Assembly (NCBI RefSeq): GCF_029223485.1
Contig: NZ_JARHTP010000029.1
Span: 50,585 to 114,584, forward strand
Length of the DNA: 64,000 nt
From: Streptomyces coacervatus
GTDB lineage: Bacteria > Actinomycetota > Actinomycetes > Streptomycetales > Streptomycetaceae
Reading direction: 5' to 3'
The notes below the pieces were generated by a model. It was given only the letters and a program-made list of their open reading frames with translations. It was not told the DNA's origin and did not search any database. Positions 1-7,648 of the stretch are shown here, piece by piece. Each line of letters begins with the position of its first letter. Within the stretch, counting starts at the first letter, position 1. The translations under genes and the position numbers were made by a program.

Positions 1-31
1 GAGTACTCCAATGGGCGTGTCGGGCGGCCTT

Positions 32-79
32 GTTTCAGCGGGTCCTGTACGCGCTGTTTCAGCGGGTCCTGTACGCGCT
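32..79. repeat. Perfect 24-bp tandem duplication
   Basis: The 24 bases at 32-55 (starting GTTTCAGCGGGTCC) are repeated exactly at 56-79. The unit length is a multiple of three, so an overlapping plus-strand frame reads an 8-residue repeat (FQRVLYAL twice). The stretch 1-230 otherwise holds no gene I can support: the open frame through it merges into the sugar kinase but lacks a credible start. Confidence 0.9.
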
Positions 80-230
80 CGCGGAGCCGAGTGCGCGTCA
101 GTTCGGCGGGGTGCCGTCTGCTCGCGTACCGACCGGGCTCCTTGTGGTCGCGCTTGCGGCGATATCGTCGTTGTCGCTTCCCACGGTTCATGCACTGACC
201 GGATGCTCATGCAGGAGGAGGTGCTGGTGG

Positions 231-1157
231 GTGGAGCCGACGACGAAAGAACGTCCTGCAGGGCTGTTCGTCGGCCTGAGCACGCTGGACGTCATCCAGC
301 TCGTGGACCATGTGCCGGCTTCCGACGAGAAACTGACGGCTCGCGAGCAGGTCGTCGCGGCAGGCGGTCCGGCGGCGAACGCGGCCGCGGCCTTCAGTCA
401 CTTGGGTGGCACGGCCAGGCTGCTCACCGCAATCGGCTCCCATCCGCTGGGTCTTGGGGTCACGGCTGACCTCGACCGACTGGGCGTGGCCGTGTCGGAC
501 CTGGCAACCGGCTCGATCGAACCGCCAGCCGTGTCTTCCATTCTGGTGACCGCGTCCAGCGGCGAACGCGCCGTGGCCTCGACCAATGCGACGGGCCACC
601 GGCTCGCCCCGCCCGACGATCTCGACATGCTGGTCGCCGCCTGCGACATCGCGGAGTTCGACGGCCACCACATGGAACTGGCCATGGCCGCTGCCCGGCT
701 TGCGCATGGCCTCGGCCGTCCGACCGTCTTCGACGGGGGCAGCTGGAAGGACGGCACACAGAACCTGCTGGCTTTCATCGATGTGGCCGTCTGCTCGGCC
801 GACTTCCGCCCGCCCGGCGCGAGCACACCGGCGGACACGCTGCAGTTTCTGCGGGAGCACGGGGTCGTCTGGTCGGCTGTCAGCCGGGGTGAGCGGCCCA
901 TCGTGTGGGCGGGCCCCGACGGCGGTGGCACGGTGGACGTGCCCGCGGTGCGTGTGGCGGACACGCTGGGCGCGGGTGACGTCCTGCACGGAGCCCTCGC
1001 CCATCACCTCGCGGGTCAGGGCAAAGCGGTTCGAGGCCAAGCGGTTCGGGGCCACCTGACGTCGGAGGGCTTCGTGCAGGCCCTGCGTGGTGCGGCCGCG
1101 GTGGCCTCGCGGGCGTGTGCTTCGTTCGGCACCCGGGCCTGGATGCAAGCAGGGTGA
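231..1157 (+). CDS. PfkB-family carbohydrate/nucleoside kinase
   Basis: Likely a cytoplasmic ATP-dependent sugar or nucleoside kinase of the ribokinase/PfkB superfamily, 308 residues. The glycine-rich substrate-lid motif GGPAANAAAA lies near residue 45. The second PfkB signature, DTLGAGD at residues 244-250, carries the presumed catalytic base Asp250 and anion-hole glycines. The start is taken as GTG 231 because an AGGAGG ribosome site sits 11 bases upstream at 213-218. The frame stays open to base 30, but that extension holds a tandem repeat and no family similarity. A 15-bp in-frame duplication near the C-terminus (1024-1053) adds KAVRG/QAVRG. The substrate cannot be read from the sequence. 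No catabolic partner adjoins it, and the next thing downstream is a gene relic. Confidence 0.85.
   Translation: MEPTTKERPAGLFVGLSTLDVIQLVDHVPASDEKLTAREQVVAAGGPAANAAAAFSHLGGTARLLTAIGSHPLGLGVTADLDRLGVAVSDLATGSIEPPAVSSILVTASSGERAVASTNATGHRLAPPDDLDMLVAACDIAEFDGHHMELAMAAARLAHGLGRPTVFDGGSWKDGTQNLLAFIDVAVCSADFRPPGASTPADTLQFLREHGVVWSAVSRGERPIVWAGPDGGGTVDVPAVRVADTLGAGDVLHGALAHHLAGQGKAVRGQAVRGHLTSEGFVQALRGAAAVASRACASFGTRAWMQAG
1024..1053. repeat. Near-perfect 15-bp tandem duplication inside the PfkB gene
   Basis: AAGCGGTTCGAGGCC at 1024-1038 is followed by AAGCGGTTCGGGGCC at 1039-1053, one mismatch. It is in frame and doubles a five-residue segment after the DTLGAGD helix. Confidence 0.85.
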
Positions 1158-1263
1158 CGCCGCACCTCGTCCACAGCACCCGCCGCGTCATCGTCCTCAT
1201 GGAGCACACGGCCAAGGACGGCACCCGAAGATCATGGAGGGGGACGTACCGCTGAAGGACTGA
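1158..1263 (+). pseudogene. Relic of a 3-oxoacid CoA-transferase subunit B C-terminus
   Basis: About 35 residues resemble the conserved C-terminal block of ScoB/PcaJ-type CoA-transferase B subunits. Bases 1158-1225 read HLVHSTRRVIVLMEHTAKDG then T. At 1225/1226 the reading must shift by one base to continue PKIMEGDVPLKD and reach a stop at 1261. Family members have the block R-V-I-V-L-M-E-H-T-A-K-D-G-T-P-K-I without interruption, so one C seems to be lost from ACCCCG. No upstream part of the gene (catalytic Glu region, Rossmann-like fold) is present; the PfkB stop codon is immediately before it. I read it as a decayed remnant, not a functional small gene. Confidence 0.72.
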
Positions 1264-1281
1264 GCCACACGCGTGCGAGAA

Positions 1282-1306
1282 GGGCAGGGACCATGAGTCC
1301 GTGCCC
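1282..1306. terminator. Hairpin between convergent genes
   Basis: GGGCAGGGAC at 1282-1291 pairs with GTCCGTGCCC at 1297-1306 with one mismatch and a five-base loop. It lies between the plus-strand PfkB/relic and the minus-strand DUF6069 gene, so it can serve both. There is no T-run, as is common in this group. Confidence 0.5.
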
Positions 1307-1329
1307 TCCCGACGTCTCCCGGCCCGTTT

Positions 1330-1743
1330 CTACGACAGCGGCATGACCTTGCGGTAGGTGAACACCGCGGCTGCCGCGACCACGACATGCATCAGGAGCA
1401 GCGCGCCGACGCCGGTCGCCCCGCCGTCACCGAAGAGAAGAAAGTCGGGAACGAAGGAGACCACGACCAGGGTCGGCACCAGCCACCGCACCAGCGCCTC
1501 GGGATCCTTCGACGCCTTGCGCACAATGGCCCAGCCGACGGCACCAGCCACCACGCCGACCGCCGTCAGGAATAGGTACGAGGACGCCTTCAGCGGCTTG
1601 AAGTCGTCGGGCGCACCGGCGGCCAGGGCGAGCAGAGCGAGCACCGCGTCCGCTGCGGAGGCCACCACGATCGCGGCGAGCACACCTCCCGCCACAACGA
1701 GCGGACCACGGCGGACGGCGACTGCATCGGAGGCAACAGACAT
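1330..1743 (-). CDS. DUF6069-type integral membrane protein
   Basis: A 137-residue protein with four hydrophobic segments: about 12-33, 45-67, 80-98 and 108-127. After a short polar N-terminus come an ADAVLALLAL helix, then the KPLKASSYLFLTAVG helix start that is typical of the small actinobacterial DUF6069 family. Function is unknown. The start is ATG at 1743, with CTGGAG just upstream; a longer frame to 1800 has no ribosome site. It is monocistronic, convergent with the upstream kinase/relic, and followed at a distance by the LysR gene on the same strand. Confidence 0.75.
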   Translation of the reverse strand: MSVASDAVAVRRGPLVVAGGVLAAIVVASAADAVLALLALAAGAPDDFKPLKASSYLFLTAVGVVAGAVGWAIVRKASKDPEALVRWLVPTLVVVSFVPDFLLFGDGGATGVGALLLMHVVVAAAAVFTYRKVMPLS

Positions 1744-1921
1744 GGCAACTCCAGGGAGGCAACTGCGGAAAGAGCTCCGCATATGTGTTTGAAGAGTCAA
1801 ACGCCAGTCTGGCCGAAGCCGCTTGAAGTTTCAAGCAGGCACCCTTTTGTCCATGGCAGCCGCTTCTCCATGTACGGCGAGCAGAACACGTCACACCCTT
1901 GCCGAGCGCTGATCGGCCGGC

Positions 1922-2872
1922 TCACTCAGGGGGTTCTTGATCAGCCTGGCGCCATGCTGCGGCCCGTTCCTGCGCCACGTCGCGCAGGAGGCCGAGGTAC
2001 ACCTCCACCAGCGGTGTCAGCGTGGTGTCGGTCTGGGTGAGTGCGTGCAGGCGGCGGTGCAGGCGGGGTCGTGCGAGTTCCCGGTGGGTGGTTCCCGGGA
2101 CGTGGGTGAGCGCCAGGCGCGAGACCAGCGCGACGCCGCTGCCCGCGCCGACCAGCGCCTGGGCGACGTCGAAGGACTCCGTCTCGAAGCGCACTTTGGG
2201 GGTGAACCCCGCTTCCTTCGCGGCCCGGTCGAACTGTTCCCGGGCGGCGTGGCCGGCGACGATCGTCACCCACGCCTCATTGCGCAGCTGCTCCAGACGG
2301 AGCGCGGCGGCGGGCGACGGTCCGGCGGCCAGCGGATGATCGGCGGGAAGGACCAGGACCAGCGGATCCCGCAGCAGAGGATGCGCGGCGACCTGCGGGG
2401 GAAACACGAACGAGTCGCTCCACGAGGCGACGACCGCCAGGTCGAGCCGGCTTGCTCCGATCGCCTCCGGCCCCTGCCCGGACACCAGGTCCACGACCGA
2501 GACGTCGGCGTCCGGATGGCGGTGGCGCAGTGCGACGAGCGCCGGCGGCACCAGGTGCAGGGCGGCTGCCTGAAACGCGCCGACGCGCAGCCGCAGCGAC
2601 AGGTGACCCAGCAGTGCGGCCATGTCCGCCGCGGCTTTCTCCGTGGTCTCGTCGACGATCCGGCCGTGGACGGCGAGCAGGGCGCCCGCCTCGGTGAGCC
2701 GCGCGCCACGCGGTCCGCGGACGACGAGGGGCACCTGCCACTGGCGTTCCGCTCTGGCGACCTGCTGCGTCACCGCGGCGGGAGTGAGCCGGAGCGCCTC
2801 CGCCGCCGCGGTCAGCGAGCCGAACTCCTCGATCAACGCAAGAAGCCGCAGCTGTCCGGGATCCACGAGCAT
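1922..2872 (-). CDS. LysR-family transcriptional regulator
   Basis: A 316-residue LysR-type regulator. The N-terminal winged helix-turn-helix covers about residues 3-62 (LRLLALIEEFGSLTAAAEAL, then LTPAAVTQQVARAER). The remainder is the two-lobe co-inducer-binding domain, starting with the typical LRVGAFQAAALHLVPPAL strand near residue 95. It is transcribed divergently from a LysE-family exporter 112 bp away, an arrangement classic for ArgP/LysG-type regulators that switch on amino-acid export. I infer that it controls that exporter and itself. The effector is unknown. Confidence 0.88.
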   Translation of the reverse strand: MLVDPGQLRLLALIEEFGSLTAAAEALRLTPAAVTQQVARAERQWQVPLVVRGPRGARLTEAGALLAVHGRIVDETTEKAAADMAALLGHLSLRLRVGAFQAAALHLVPPALVALRHRHPDADVSVVDLVSGQGPEAIGASRLDLAVVASWSDSFVFPPQVAAHPLLRDPLVLVLPADHPLAAGPSPAAALRLEQLRNEAWVTIVAGHAAREQFDRAAKEAGFTPKVRFETESFDVAQALVGAGSGVALVSRLALTHVPGTTHRELARPRLHRRLHALTQTDTTLTPLVEVYLGLLRDVAQERAAAWRQADQEPPE

Positions 2873-2984
2873 GAAATCAGCTTAATGCTGTAGCCATGGA
2901 TCTTCACTTCACTTAAGACCGCGCGGCCGACAGTCTGAGTGATGAACCGACCGATACCCGCCCGCACCCCGGAAGGCCGTTGCC

Positions 2985-3617
2985 GTGCCCACCCACCTCA
3001 CCGCGTTCCTGATCACCACATGGCTGTTGGCCATGCTGCCCGGAGCCGGTCAGGCCCTCATGATCCGACAGGTACTGACGGGCGGTCTGCGTGCGGCGCG
3101 GGGCACGATCGCGGGCAATGCGAGCGGGTTGTTGATCTGGTCCGTTGCCGCGGCGGCCGGCCTGTCGGCCGTGCTGCTGGCCAGTCCTCGCGCCTATGCC
3201 GCCGTGCGGATCGTGGGCGGAGTCGTCCTGGTGGTCCTCGGTGTGAGCACGTTGCGTGCCGCCCGCTCGGCCCGCGCCGGAGACAGCGAGCCTTCGGCCG
3301 CCGAGCCCACGGGCCGCACCGGCTTCCGGGGCGGCTGGCTCACGGGGCTCGGAACGTGTCTCGGCAATCCCAAGGCGGGCGTGTTCGCCGTGTCGGTCCT
3401 TCCGCAGTTCGTCACCACGTCCGGCCCCGTCCTCCTGTCGAGCATCTTCCTCGGCGTGGTCTGGGCCCTGGTGAACGCCTGCTGGTATCTGCTGTTCAGC
3501 TGGTGCGTGAACCGCGGCCGAGCGCTGGTCTCTCGGCCGGACGTGCAGCGGAGGCTGGGCATGGTCACGGGGGTCGTGCTGCTCCTGCTGGGCGTGGCGG
3601 TCGCGGCGGGCGCCTGA
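2985..3617 (+). CDS. LysE/RhtB-family amino-acid exporter
   Basis: A 210-residue membrane exporter with six hydrophobic segments. The family N-terminal signature is visible as LLAMLPGAGQALMIRQVLTGG at about 14-34 (in typical LysE proteins PGP/PGA followed by a helix). The central GNPKAGVFAVSVLPQF at about 126-141 matches the conserved NPK segment of the LysE/RhtB fold. It should sit in the cytoplasmic membrane and export an amino acid or similar small molecule by proton exchange. The start is GTG 2985, preceded by GGAAGG at 2971. The divergent LysR gene is the probable regulator. CTTAA/TTAAG half-sites around 2880-2918 in the shared intergenic region could belong to its operator. Confidence 0.88.
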   Translation: MPTHLTAFLITTWLLAMLPGAGQALMIRQVLTGGLRAARGTIAGNASGLLIWSVAAAAGLSAVLLASPRAYAAVRIVGGVVLVVLGVSTLRAARSARAGDSEPSAAEPTGRTGFRGGWLTGLGTCLGNPKAGVFAVSVLPQFVTTSGPVLLSSIFLGVVWALVNACWYLLFSWCVNRGRALVSRPDVQRRLGMVTGVVLLLLGVAVAAGA

Positions 3618-3645
3618 CAGCGGAGCACCGCCCCGGGCCGTGCCG

Positions 3646-4869
3646 TCAACCCGTCTCAGAGCAGTCAGCACGGCGGATCAGCGCCCGTCTGAACCAGACC
3701 GCGAGGACCAGCGGGTAGGCGAGGTAGCCGAAGCGGGTCGCCGGGATCAGGCACATGGCCAGCCCGAGTCCGAGAGCCAGCCTGTCCGCGGCGGCCGGAA
3801 CCGTCCGAGGGGGCCGCACGACGAGCGACACTCCGAGCGCCAGGGCGGCGACGACGAGCGCTCCGAGCGCGAGGGCGTGCCCTCCAGGGACGTAAGTGGC
3901 CAGCAGATGGCCGGGCAGAGGGCTGCTCGCGGGCGAGCGGACGGCGCCCCGGCCGAGCGGGAAGAGCACCACATGGTCGACGAAGGCACGCGGGTTCGCC
4001 AGGGCGGCGGGCACCACGGCCATGGTGGCGATCAGCGTCGACACGACGGCCGCCCGTATCGCGGCCCTGCCGCCGGCCGTCACGGCGAGCAGCACCAGGC
4101 CCACCGGCAGCAGCGGCCAGGCCGTCCACTTCAGCGCCGCCGCCGCACCCATCGCGAGGCCGGCCGCCGTACCGGATCCGCCCCGGCCCGCCAGCGCCAA
4201 CCCCAGGCACATCAGCCCGATCACCGGCAGATCGACCCCGCCGACTGCCGGCGGCAGGGCGACCGCGGGGAACGCGGCGAGCAGCAGCGCGGCGTCCGCC
4301 GAGCGCTCGGGGCGTTCCCCGGTCCCGGCCGTGCAGCGAGCGGCGGCGAGCATGGCCGCGAGGAACACGGCGGCGAACCAGAGGCGGGGGTCGGCGAGCG
4401 GGGTGGCACCGAGCAGGGCGTGCGGCAGACCGAAGAGCGCCATGCCGGGCAGGTACGGGTTGTAGTCGCCGACGTCCGTCGGGTGTGGCAGGTAGGGGCT
4501 GCCGGAGTGCAGCATGAGGCTGCCGGAACTCTCGACGACGTGGACCTCCGACTGGGCCGCACCCATCGCGATGAGCACCAGCAGCGGCAGTACGACCGCT
4601 CCGGCGAGGGCTGCCGCCGTGGCCGGTCGGCCCCAGGGGCGTGGTGCCCGGCGGGCGAGCCCGGCTGCGACGGCATAGCCGAGCGCCGCGCACAGGCCCC
4701 AGATCCGGTGCGGAGTGAGCGTCGTGGTCAGGGCCAGCAGCAGGGCGAACACCGCGCACCCCAGCCAGTAGAGCCAGGTCAGGCCGTGCAGACGGTCCAG
4801 CACCGTGCGGCTGGGCACCGTGGTGGTGCGCGGCGGGGCCGGGGCGGTGAGAAGGGACTGGGGTGGCAT
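3646..4869 (-). CDS. GT87/DUF2029-like polytopic membrane glycosyltransferase
   Basis: A 407-residue protein with about ten hydrophobic segments. It looks like the GT-C-fold polyprenyl-phosphate-mannose-dependent mannosyltransferase family (GT87/DUF2029). The extracytoplasmic loop after the first helices reads SGSPYLPHPTDVGDYNPYLP, which is the expected place for the catalytic acidic residues; LKWTAWPLLP near residue 245 also matches the family. It would transfer a sugar from a lipid carrier on the outer face of the membrane; the acceptor is unknown. The start is ATG 4869 with CAGGAG eight bases upstream. It converges with the LysE gene, leaving 28 bp between stops. Confidence 0.72.
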   Translation of the reverse strand: MPPQSLLTAPAPPRTTTVPSRTVLDRLHGLTWLYWLGCAVFALLLALTTTLTPHRIWGLCAALGYAVAAGLARRAPRPWGRPATAAALAGAVVLPLLVLIAMGAAQSEVHVVESSGSLMLHSGSPYLPHPTDVGDYNPYLPGMALFGLPHALLGATPLADPRLWFAAVFLAAMLAAARCTAGTGERPERSADAALLLAAFPAVALPPAVGGVDLPVIGLMCLGLALAGRGGSGTAAGLAMGAAAALKWTAWPLLPVGLVLLAVTAGGRAAIRAAVVSTLIATMAVVPAALANPRAFVDHVVLFPLGRGAVRSPASSPLPGHLLATYVPGGHALALGALVVAALALGVSLVVRPPRTVPAAADRLALGLGLAMCLIPATRFGYLAYPLVLAVWFRRALIRRADCSETG

Positions 4870-5027
4870 CAGCGCGCTCCTGGGGCGGGAAGACCGGGTC
4901 CCAATCTCGCGCCGGAGCGGGGGCGCCCACTTCGGCCGAACGGCCACCGTCGAGCGGCCTGCAGGTGTGTCCGGTCGGCCGTAAGACCGAGGGCCCGGAA
5001 CCTTGTTGGAACGTCATGACAAAGTGA

Positions 5028-5056
5028 TTGACATCCCTTGGGGGCGGTCCCATAGT
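5028..5056 (+). promoter_or_regulatory. Vegetative-type promoter of the sugar-binding protein gene
   Basis: TTGACA at 5028-5033, a 17-base spacer, then CATAGT at 5051-5056. This fits a HrdB-type promoter. The operator-like inverted repeat begins ten bases after the -10 box, so it covers the likely transcription start. Confidence 0.7.
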
Positions 5057-5065
5057 TACGAGCTA

Positions 5066-5092
5066 CTAGAGCGCGCTAATGACGCGCTCTAG
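5066..5092. promoter_or_regulatory. 27-bp LacI-type operator upstream of the binding-protein gene
   Basis: CTAGAGCGCG and CGCGCTCTAG form a perfect 10-bp inverted repeat around the 7-base centre CTAATGA. A second copy lies at 7568-7594 before iolC: left arm identical, centre CTAGTAG, right arm 8 of 10. The only LacI gene between the two copies is at 6432-7463, so it is the natural ligand. Placement at the transcription start implies repression. Confidence 0.8.
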
Positions 5093-5344
5093 CTGCGTAC
5101 ACCGAGCGGTCGCACCAATGATCGCCTCCTTGGAGTTCCGCCCCATCCGGGCAAGGCACCCGGTCGGCCGCCGGCCTGCCTCGCCGGAACGAGCACGCGT
5201 TCACCACCACCAGTCATCAGGGACCTCCCCGCCACGGCGCCGCAGCGGGGCTGCACCGCGACCCGCCGGCCGGCCCCTCGGCCGTCGTCCGACCGCCATC
5301 CCCTCCCTGGGACGACCCGACCAGCACAGTGAGGTGCAAGGGAC
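5093..5344 (+). other. Long 5' leader of the binding-protein gene
   Basis: About 270 bases separate the predicted start site near 5064 from the ATG at 5345. I see no convincing gene in it and no riboswitch family I recognise. The minus-strand upstream region of the glycosyltransferase gene (4870-5027) precedes it and likewise holds nothing recognisable apart from that gene's ribosome site. Confidence 0.5.
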
Positions 5345-6349
5345 ATGCACAGAAACCACCGAGCCGTCGCAGTGGCGGCCACCGTCCTGGCCGGCGCCCT
5401 GTTCGCCACCAGCTGCTCCAGCAGCTCCGGCGGCAAGAAGTCCGAACAAGGCGGCTCCGACGCCTCCGCCGGCAAGGCCACCACGCCCCGGATGACGGTG
5501 GCCATGGTCACCCACGCCTCCCCCGGCGACACCTTCTGGGACCTCATCCGCAAGGGCGCCCAGGCCGCCGCCGCCAAGGACAACATCAAACTCGTCTACT
5601 CCAGCGACCCCAGCGCCGGCAACCAGGCCAACCTCGTCCAGAACGCCATCGACCAGAAAGTCGACGGCATCGCCCTGACCGCCGCCAAACCCGACGCCAT
5701 GAAGGACGTCGTCGCCAAGGCCACCACCGCCGGCATCCCCGTCGTCGGCTTCAACTCCGGCGTCAGCGACTGGAAGAAACTCGGCATGCTCGAATACTTC
5801 GGCCAGGACGAGAACATCGCCGGCCAGGCCTTCGGAGGGCGCCTGAACCAACTCGGCGCCAAACACGCCCTCTGCGTCATCCAGGAACAAGGACAGGTCG
5901 CCCTCGAAGCCCGCTGCGCCGGCCTGAAGAAGGGCTTCACCGGCAAGACCGACATCCTCTACGTCAACGGCACCGACATGCCCTCCGTCAAGTCCACCAT
6001 CACCGCCAAGCTCAAGCAGGACTCCACCATCGACCAGGTCGTCACCCTCGGCGCCCCCATCGCCCTGACCGCCGTCCAGTCCCTCACCGACGCCGGCTCC
6101 AAGGCCAAGGTCGCCACCTTCGACCTCAACAAGGACCTCGTCTCCGCCGTCCAGAAGGGCACCATCGAGTTCGCCGTCGACCAGCAGCCCTACCTCCAGG
6201 GCTACCTCGCCGTCGACGCCCTGTGGCTGTACAAGACCAACGGCAACTTCAGTGGCGGCTCCACCGCACCCGTCCTCACCGGCCCCGCCTTCATCACCAA
6301 GGACAACGCCGACGCCGTCGCCCAGTTCGCCACGAAGGGCACGCGGTAA
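5345..6349 (+). CDS. Sugar ABC transporter substrate-binding lipoprotein (RbsB-like), probable inositol binder
   Basis: A 334-residue periplasmic-binding-protein-like lipoprotein. The signal peptide ends at a lipobox-like ATSC with Cys24, followed by a serine/glycine linker. Two Rossmann-like lobes of the ribose/galactose-binding family follow: TVAMVTHASPGDTFWDLIRKG near residue 50, DGIALTAAKPDAMKDVVAKA near 105, and a C-terminal FITKDNADAV. It would deliver a sugar or polyol to a membrane ABC importer, but no permease or ATPase gene adjoins it: the LacI gene is next, on the other strand. Shared operators with iolC suggest an inositol or related ligand. Codon use is extremely C-ending, which is typical of highly expressed Streptomyces genes. 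Confidence 0.88.
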   Translation: MHRNHRAVAVAATVLAGALFATSCSSSSGGKKSEQGGSDASAGKATTPRMTVAMVTHASPGDTFWDLIRKGAQAAAAKDNIKLVYSSDPSAGNQANLVQNAIDQKVDGIALTAAKPDAMKDVVAKATTAGIPVVGFNSGVSDWKKLGMLEYFGQDENIAGQAFGGRLNQLGAKHALCVIQEQGQVALEARCAGLKKGFTGKTDILYVNGTDMPSVKSTITAKLKQDSTIDQVVTLGAPIALTAVQSLTDAGSKAKVATFDLNKDLVSAVQKGTIEFAVDQQPYLQGYLAVDALWLYKTNGNFSGGSTAPVLTGPAFITKDNADAVAQFATKGTR

Positions 6350-6431
6350 CCGGTCCGCTCACCGGCACGCTCCATCTGCTCGCCCGGGATCCGCCTCACC
6401 CACTCGCCCCGGAACCGCACATCCGCCCCTC

Positions 6432-7463
6432 TCAGGCGGGCGGTTCCGGGGCCGGCCCGCTGGTGCCCCGGACCACCAGCTTGGGATCCAGGACCGCCTC
6501 CCGCGGTTCCAGCTCCGGCTTCTCCAGCCGTTCCACGGCGAACCGCACAGCGTGCTCGGCCATGAGCCGCGCGTCCTGGCGCACGGTGGTCAGCCCGATC
6601 GGCATCAGATGGGAGAGATGACTGTCGTCGTATCCGACGACGGACACGTCGCGGGGAACCTCGATGCCGGCCCGCGTCAGGGTGATCAACAGCCCCCACG
6701 CACAACGGTCGTTGCCCGCGAGGACGGCCGTCGGCAGGGGCAGACCCTGGTCGCGCTCCGCCACGAGCAGGCGTCCGGTCTCGATGCCGGACTGCTCGTT
6801 GTGCTCGCCGGGAATCACCCGCACCTCCGCCTCCAGCCCATGGCGGCGCATCGCGGCCCGGTAGGCGCGCCGGCGGTCGGCCGACCCCGGGCCGCGGCCG
6901 CCGTCGATGTGCACGATCCGGCGGTGACCCAGTTCGACGAGGTGGTCCATCGCCTGCCGCACGCCCTTCCCCTCGGCGCTGTGCACGAAGTCCACGCGGG
7001 CGCGCGGCACCCGGCGGCTCACCGAGACGGTGACCGCGCGCTGTCCGAGCTCGTCGAGGTAGGCGGGCTCCGCGTCGGGGCCGAGCAGGATCAGCGCCTC
7101 GCAGCGGTGGCCGAGCAGCGCCTCGACGGCCTTGGCCTCGCTGCGCGCCTGGGCGGACGCGGAGAGCAGCACGTCGTAGCCGAGCCGTTCCGCCTCCGGG
7201 TAGATCCCTTCGATGAGGTCCGTGTGGAAGGTCTGGTGCACGGTGAACATCACACCGATCGTGCGACTGCGGCCGCGCGCCAGCAGCCGGGCCGCACTGT
7301 CGGGGCGGTAACCGATCTCGTCCGCGACCCGCAGCACCCGTTGCCGGGTCTCCTCGCTCGCCCCCGGCTGGTTGCGGAACACGATGGAGACGAGCGCCCG
7401 GGAGACACCCGCCTTCTCGGCGACGTCCGCCATCGTGGGCCGCTGCTTGCCCGATGCATCCAC
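6432..7463 (-). CDS. LacI-family repressor of the inositol locus
   Basis: A 343-residue LacI/GalR regulator. The N-terminal HTH reads TMADVAEKAGVSRALVSIVF at about 10-30, with the hinge near residue 55-65. The periplasmic-binding-like effector domain follows, with VVGYDDSHLSHLMPIGLTTV near residue 275, a family hallmark. I start it at GTG 7463 because GGAGGG lies about 11 bases upstream; an in-frame GTG at 7475 is also possible but almost overlaps that site. It is divergent from iolC and convergent in orientation with the binding-protein gene. The duplicated 27-bp inverted repeat in front of both units is its probable operator. The inducer is probably an inositol derivative, by inference from context only. 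Confidence 0.9.
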   Translation of the reverse strand: MDASGKQRPTMADVAEKAGVSRALVSIVFRNQPGASEETRQRVLRVADEIGYRPDSAARLLARGRSRTIGVMFTVHQTFHTDLIEGIYPEAERLGYDVLLSASAQARSEAKAVEALLGHRCEALILLGPDAEPAYLDELGQRAVTVSVSRRVPRARVDFVHSAEGKGVRQAMDHLVELGHRRIVHIDGGRGPGSADRRRAYRAAMRRHGLEAEVRVIPGEHNEQSGIETGRLLVAERDQGLPLPTAVLAGNDRCAWGLLITLTRAGIEVPRDVSVVGYDDSHLSHLMPIGLTTVRQDARLMAEHAVRFAVERLEKPELEPREAVLDPKLVVRGTSGPAPEPPA

Positions 7464-7530
7464 CTGTGAACCCACCCTCCGACATCGCCCACCTTAATGG
7501 GCGGTCGAGAAATCTCCCGGCAACAAGCTA

Positions 7531-7560
7531 TTGACATGACATTTGGACAGGGGTCATCGT
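7531..7560 (+). promoter_or_regulatory. Promoter of the iolC operon
   Basis: TTGACA at 7531-7536, an 18-base spacer and CATCGT at 7555-7560. It closely resembles the promoter at 5028-5056 in both hexamers and in the position of the operator a few bases downstream. Confidence 0.6.
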
Positions 7561-7567
7561 ACTCGGA

Positions 7568-7594
7568 CTAGAGCGCGCTAGTAGCGCGCACCAG
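7568..7594. promoter_or_regulatory. 27-bp LacI-type operator upstream of iolC
   Basis: CTAGAGCGCG, the centre CTAGTAG, then CGCGCACCAG. The left arm is identical to the 5066 site and the right arm differs at two positions. It lies just after the -10 box and 54 bases before the iolC start. Confidence 0.78.
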
Positions 7595-7648
7595 GAAGTC
7601 TTGCGTGACAGCTCCCCGGAGTCTCCGGAGCGAAGGGAAACCAGCGTT

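Noticed and set aside
1199..1255. A short independent gene from ATG 1199
   Set aside because: The 18-codon frame is the out-of-frame end of the CoA-transferase relic.
5079..5495. Open frame starting inside the operator at 5079
   Set aside because: It is Pro/Arg/Ser-rich, overlaps the binding-protein gene in another frame and has no ribosome site.
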